From Verrucomicrobiaceae bacterium (GTDB lineage: Bacteria; Verrucomicrobiota; Verrucomicrobiia; Verrucomicrobiales; Verrucomicrobiaceae): a stretch of 64,000 bases of DNA. The notes below the pieces were generated by a model that saw only the letters and a list, made by a program, of their open reading frames with translations, did not search any database and was not told the DNA's origin. The stretch lies in NCBI GenBank assembly GCA_019694165.1, contig JAIBCL010000011.1, forward strand, positions 157,765 through 221,764, written 5' to 3'. A program made the position numbers and the translations under genes. Shown here piece after piece: positions 62,905-64,000 of this stretch; positions within the stretch are counted from its first letter, which is position 1; every line of letters starts with the position of its first letter.

Positions 62905-64000
62905 CATTGCTTCTCGATCTTCAGATTCGGCAGCGCCTTTTGCAGATCAGCGAGCCCGGCTTCGCTGAATTTGTTGTTCACGTCGTAGCTGAACAAAGTG
63001 AGCTTCTTCATCTTTTTGAGAGAGGCGAGTCCGGCATCGGTCACCGCACCTCGGCTCAGACGCAGTTCTTGGAGGATCGGCAACGTCGCTATGCGTTCCA
63101 ATGTCGCATCGCCGAGTCCGACGGGCAGCCAGAGCGTGATGAGCCGCGTGAATGAGGCGATGTCGGCAAAGTCGTCATCGGACAACGGGTTGCGGCTGTT
63201 GGACAGCTTGAGGATGTAAAGCTTCGGCAGCTTTTTCATCGTGGCGAGGATGTCCGCTGGCAACGCGGCGCTGCTGCGGGCCGCAAAAATCTGCAACCCC
63301 TGAAGATCCTCGACTGCCTCGTAGCCGTTCGGCTGCCAGTTAAGAGTGTCGAGCACGAGTTCTTCAAGATGCCGATACTGCTTCAGCAAGCCGAGTGACG
63401 ACGGCGTTGCTGCCGTGGCCGACAAATTGATGGTGCGAAGTTTGGACGCCTTTTTTATGTGGGCGAACACACCATCCGTGACGGCACCGCACCCCTCCAG
63501 ATTCAGCACGTCGAGGTGAGGGAAGTTCGCCAGGATGGCCAGGCCATTGTCAGTCACCGAGGCTTTCGACAGCTTGAGGAGATTGAGTTCCTTCTGACCT
63601 GCGAGCAAGGCAATGCCTTCATCGGTTACCAATGCCTTTTTATCTGCCGGAGCATTGAGGAAATCGACCTTGGTGATCTCAAACTTGCCCGGTGGCAATG
63701 CCGAAACGGTGCTCACGCTCATTGTGGTGCCGGTTCCTGGCCGGACTTCGAGCGTGGCCCCGAGACTCAATGCCCACTCGGCGGCTTTGCGCCATGAACT
63801 GCCTTTGAGATCGGCGACGGATACCGCACCAACGGGTGGGGCGCTTGCTCCTGCCAACGCCATCTTCGATGTCTTCGCACCCGGCAGAGCGTTCGCGGCG
63901 GATGGAGGACCAGCCGCCCTACCCAATGCCTCGCGATACTCCCGCACCGTCTTCGCATCGGGCACGCGGTTCTTTTGCGTGAGGGTGCTTTCGAGCTGCT
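62904..64000 (-). CDS. Leucine-rich-repeat protein, C-terminal part (cut by window edge)
   Basis: The last 365 or so residues of a protein that continues past base 64000 in frame (QLESTLTQKNR at the edge). After a linker rich in Ala/Pro, an early domain reads SWRKAAEWALSLGATLEV and SVSTVSALPPGKFEI. Nine or so irregular LRRs follow, for example LNLLKLSKASVTDNGLAIL and LDVLNLEGCGAVTDGVFAHI, ending in GLASLKKMKKLTLFSY and ALPNLKIEKQ. Such cysteine-containing LRRs act in protein binding. They are abundant in planctomycetes and verrucomicrobia, often fused to Ser/Thr kinase or DUF1549-type domains. What lies at the N-terminus is not visible. Confidence 0.75.
   Translation of the reverse strand, partial: QLESTLTQKNRVPDAKTVREYREALGRAAGPPSAANALPGAKTSKMALAGASAPPVGAVSVADLKGSSWRKAAEWALSLGATLEVRPGTGTTMSVSTVSALPPGKFEITKVDFLNAPADKKALVTDEGIALLAGQKELNLLKLSKASVTDNGLAILANFPHLDVLNLEGCGAVTDGVFAHIKKASKLRTINLSATAATPSSLGLLKQYRHLEELVLDTLNWQPNGYEAVEDLQGLQIFAARSSAALPADILATMKKLPKLYILKLSNSRNPLSDDDFADIASFTRLITLWLPVGLGDATLERIATLPILQELRLSRGAVTDAGLASLKKMKKLTLFSYDVNNKFSEAGLADLQKALPNLKIEKQ

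Overview
The window is GC-rich (above 60% by eye), densely coded DNA from a bacterium that is most likely a verrucomicrobium (PVC superphylum). The pointers are a PVC-type haem-binding dehydrogenase-like protein, a DUF1501 Tat protein, ThuA, DUF4091 and ceramidase-type secreted enzymes, Gfo/Idh/MocA with a Tat signal, a Ser/Thr kinase with DIG instead of DFG fused to PEGA and sulfatase-modifying-factor-like domains, and secreted proteins ending in an 'LLEWA/LLELALG' C-terminal segment. Genus cannot be told from the sequence.

Layout. 1-16.2 kb: lipid-linked sugar glycosyltransferases, a LolA-like protein, a RhlE-type helicase, a large secreted glycosidase-like protein, M42 peptidase, LpxL-like acyltransferase, acpP with a clear terminator, a zinc metallopeptidase, a YdjY/squalene-cyclase-like pair and glnS. 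16.2-21 kb: palindrome-rich non-coding DNA that abuts the last 70 or so codons of an M28 peptidase, then a formylglycine-enzyme-like (FGS) protein and a 1014-residue LRR-Roc-COR (Roco) GTPase. 21-48.5 kb: PVC haem protein, decayed secreted gene, lysC, nagA, a YebC/YeeN-type protein, ThuA, esterase, C39-like peptidase, DUF1501, cysteine desulfurase, DUF4091 protein, murI, kinase-PEGA-FGS, MBL hydrolase, prc, moaC, sialidase-SGNH fusion and ceramidase. 48.5-57.1 kb: a REP-associated tyrosine transposase between two copies of a palindromic element, then glpT, a TIR-coiled-coil-WD40 protein, a PIN toxin pair, a remnant of the TIR-WD40 3' end, a frameshifted ParE-type pair, and glpQ. 57.1-64 kb: membrane protein coupled to a Gfo/Idh/MocA oxidoreductase, CocE/NonD hydrolase, a repeat-rich graveyard of 3' gene ends, and a partial LRR protein.

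How it fits together. Most genes are housekeeping (acpP, glnS, lysC, murI, moaC, prc, cysteine desulfurase) mixed with exported hydrolases suited to glycan, lipid and ester scavenging. Phosphodiester scavenging looks like a unit: GlpQ releases glycerol-3-phosphate and GlpT imports it, but the two genes are separated by about 5 kb of immunity-like cargo (TIR-WD40 and toxin-antitoxin genes).

The most unusual content is non-coding: at least four kinds of palindromic or dispersed repeat, several headed by GTAG/GGAG as expected of REP elements mobilised by a RAYT enzyme, one of which appears to sit in frame inside the cysteine desulfurase gene. No rRNA, tRNA, CRISPR array, integrase or phage structural gene was recognised.
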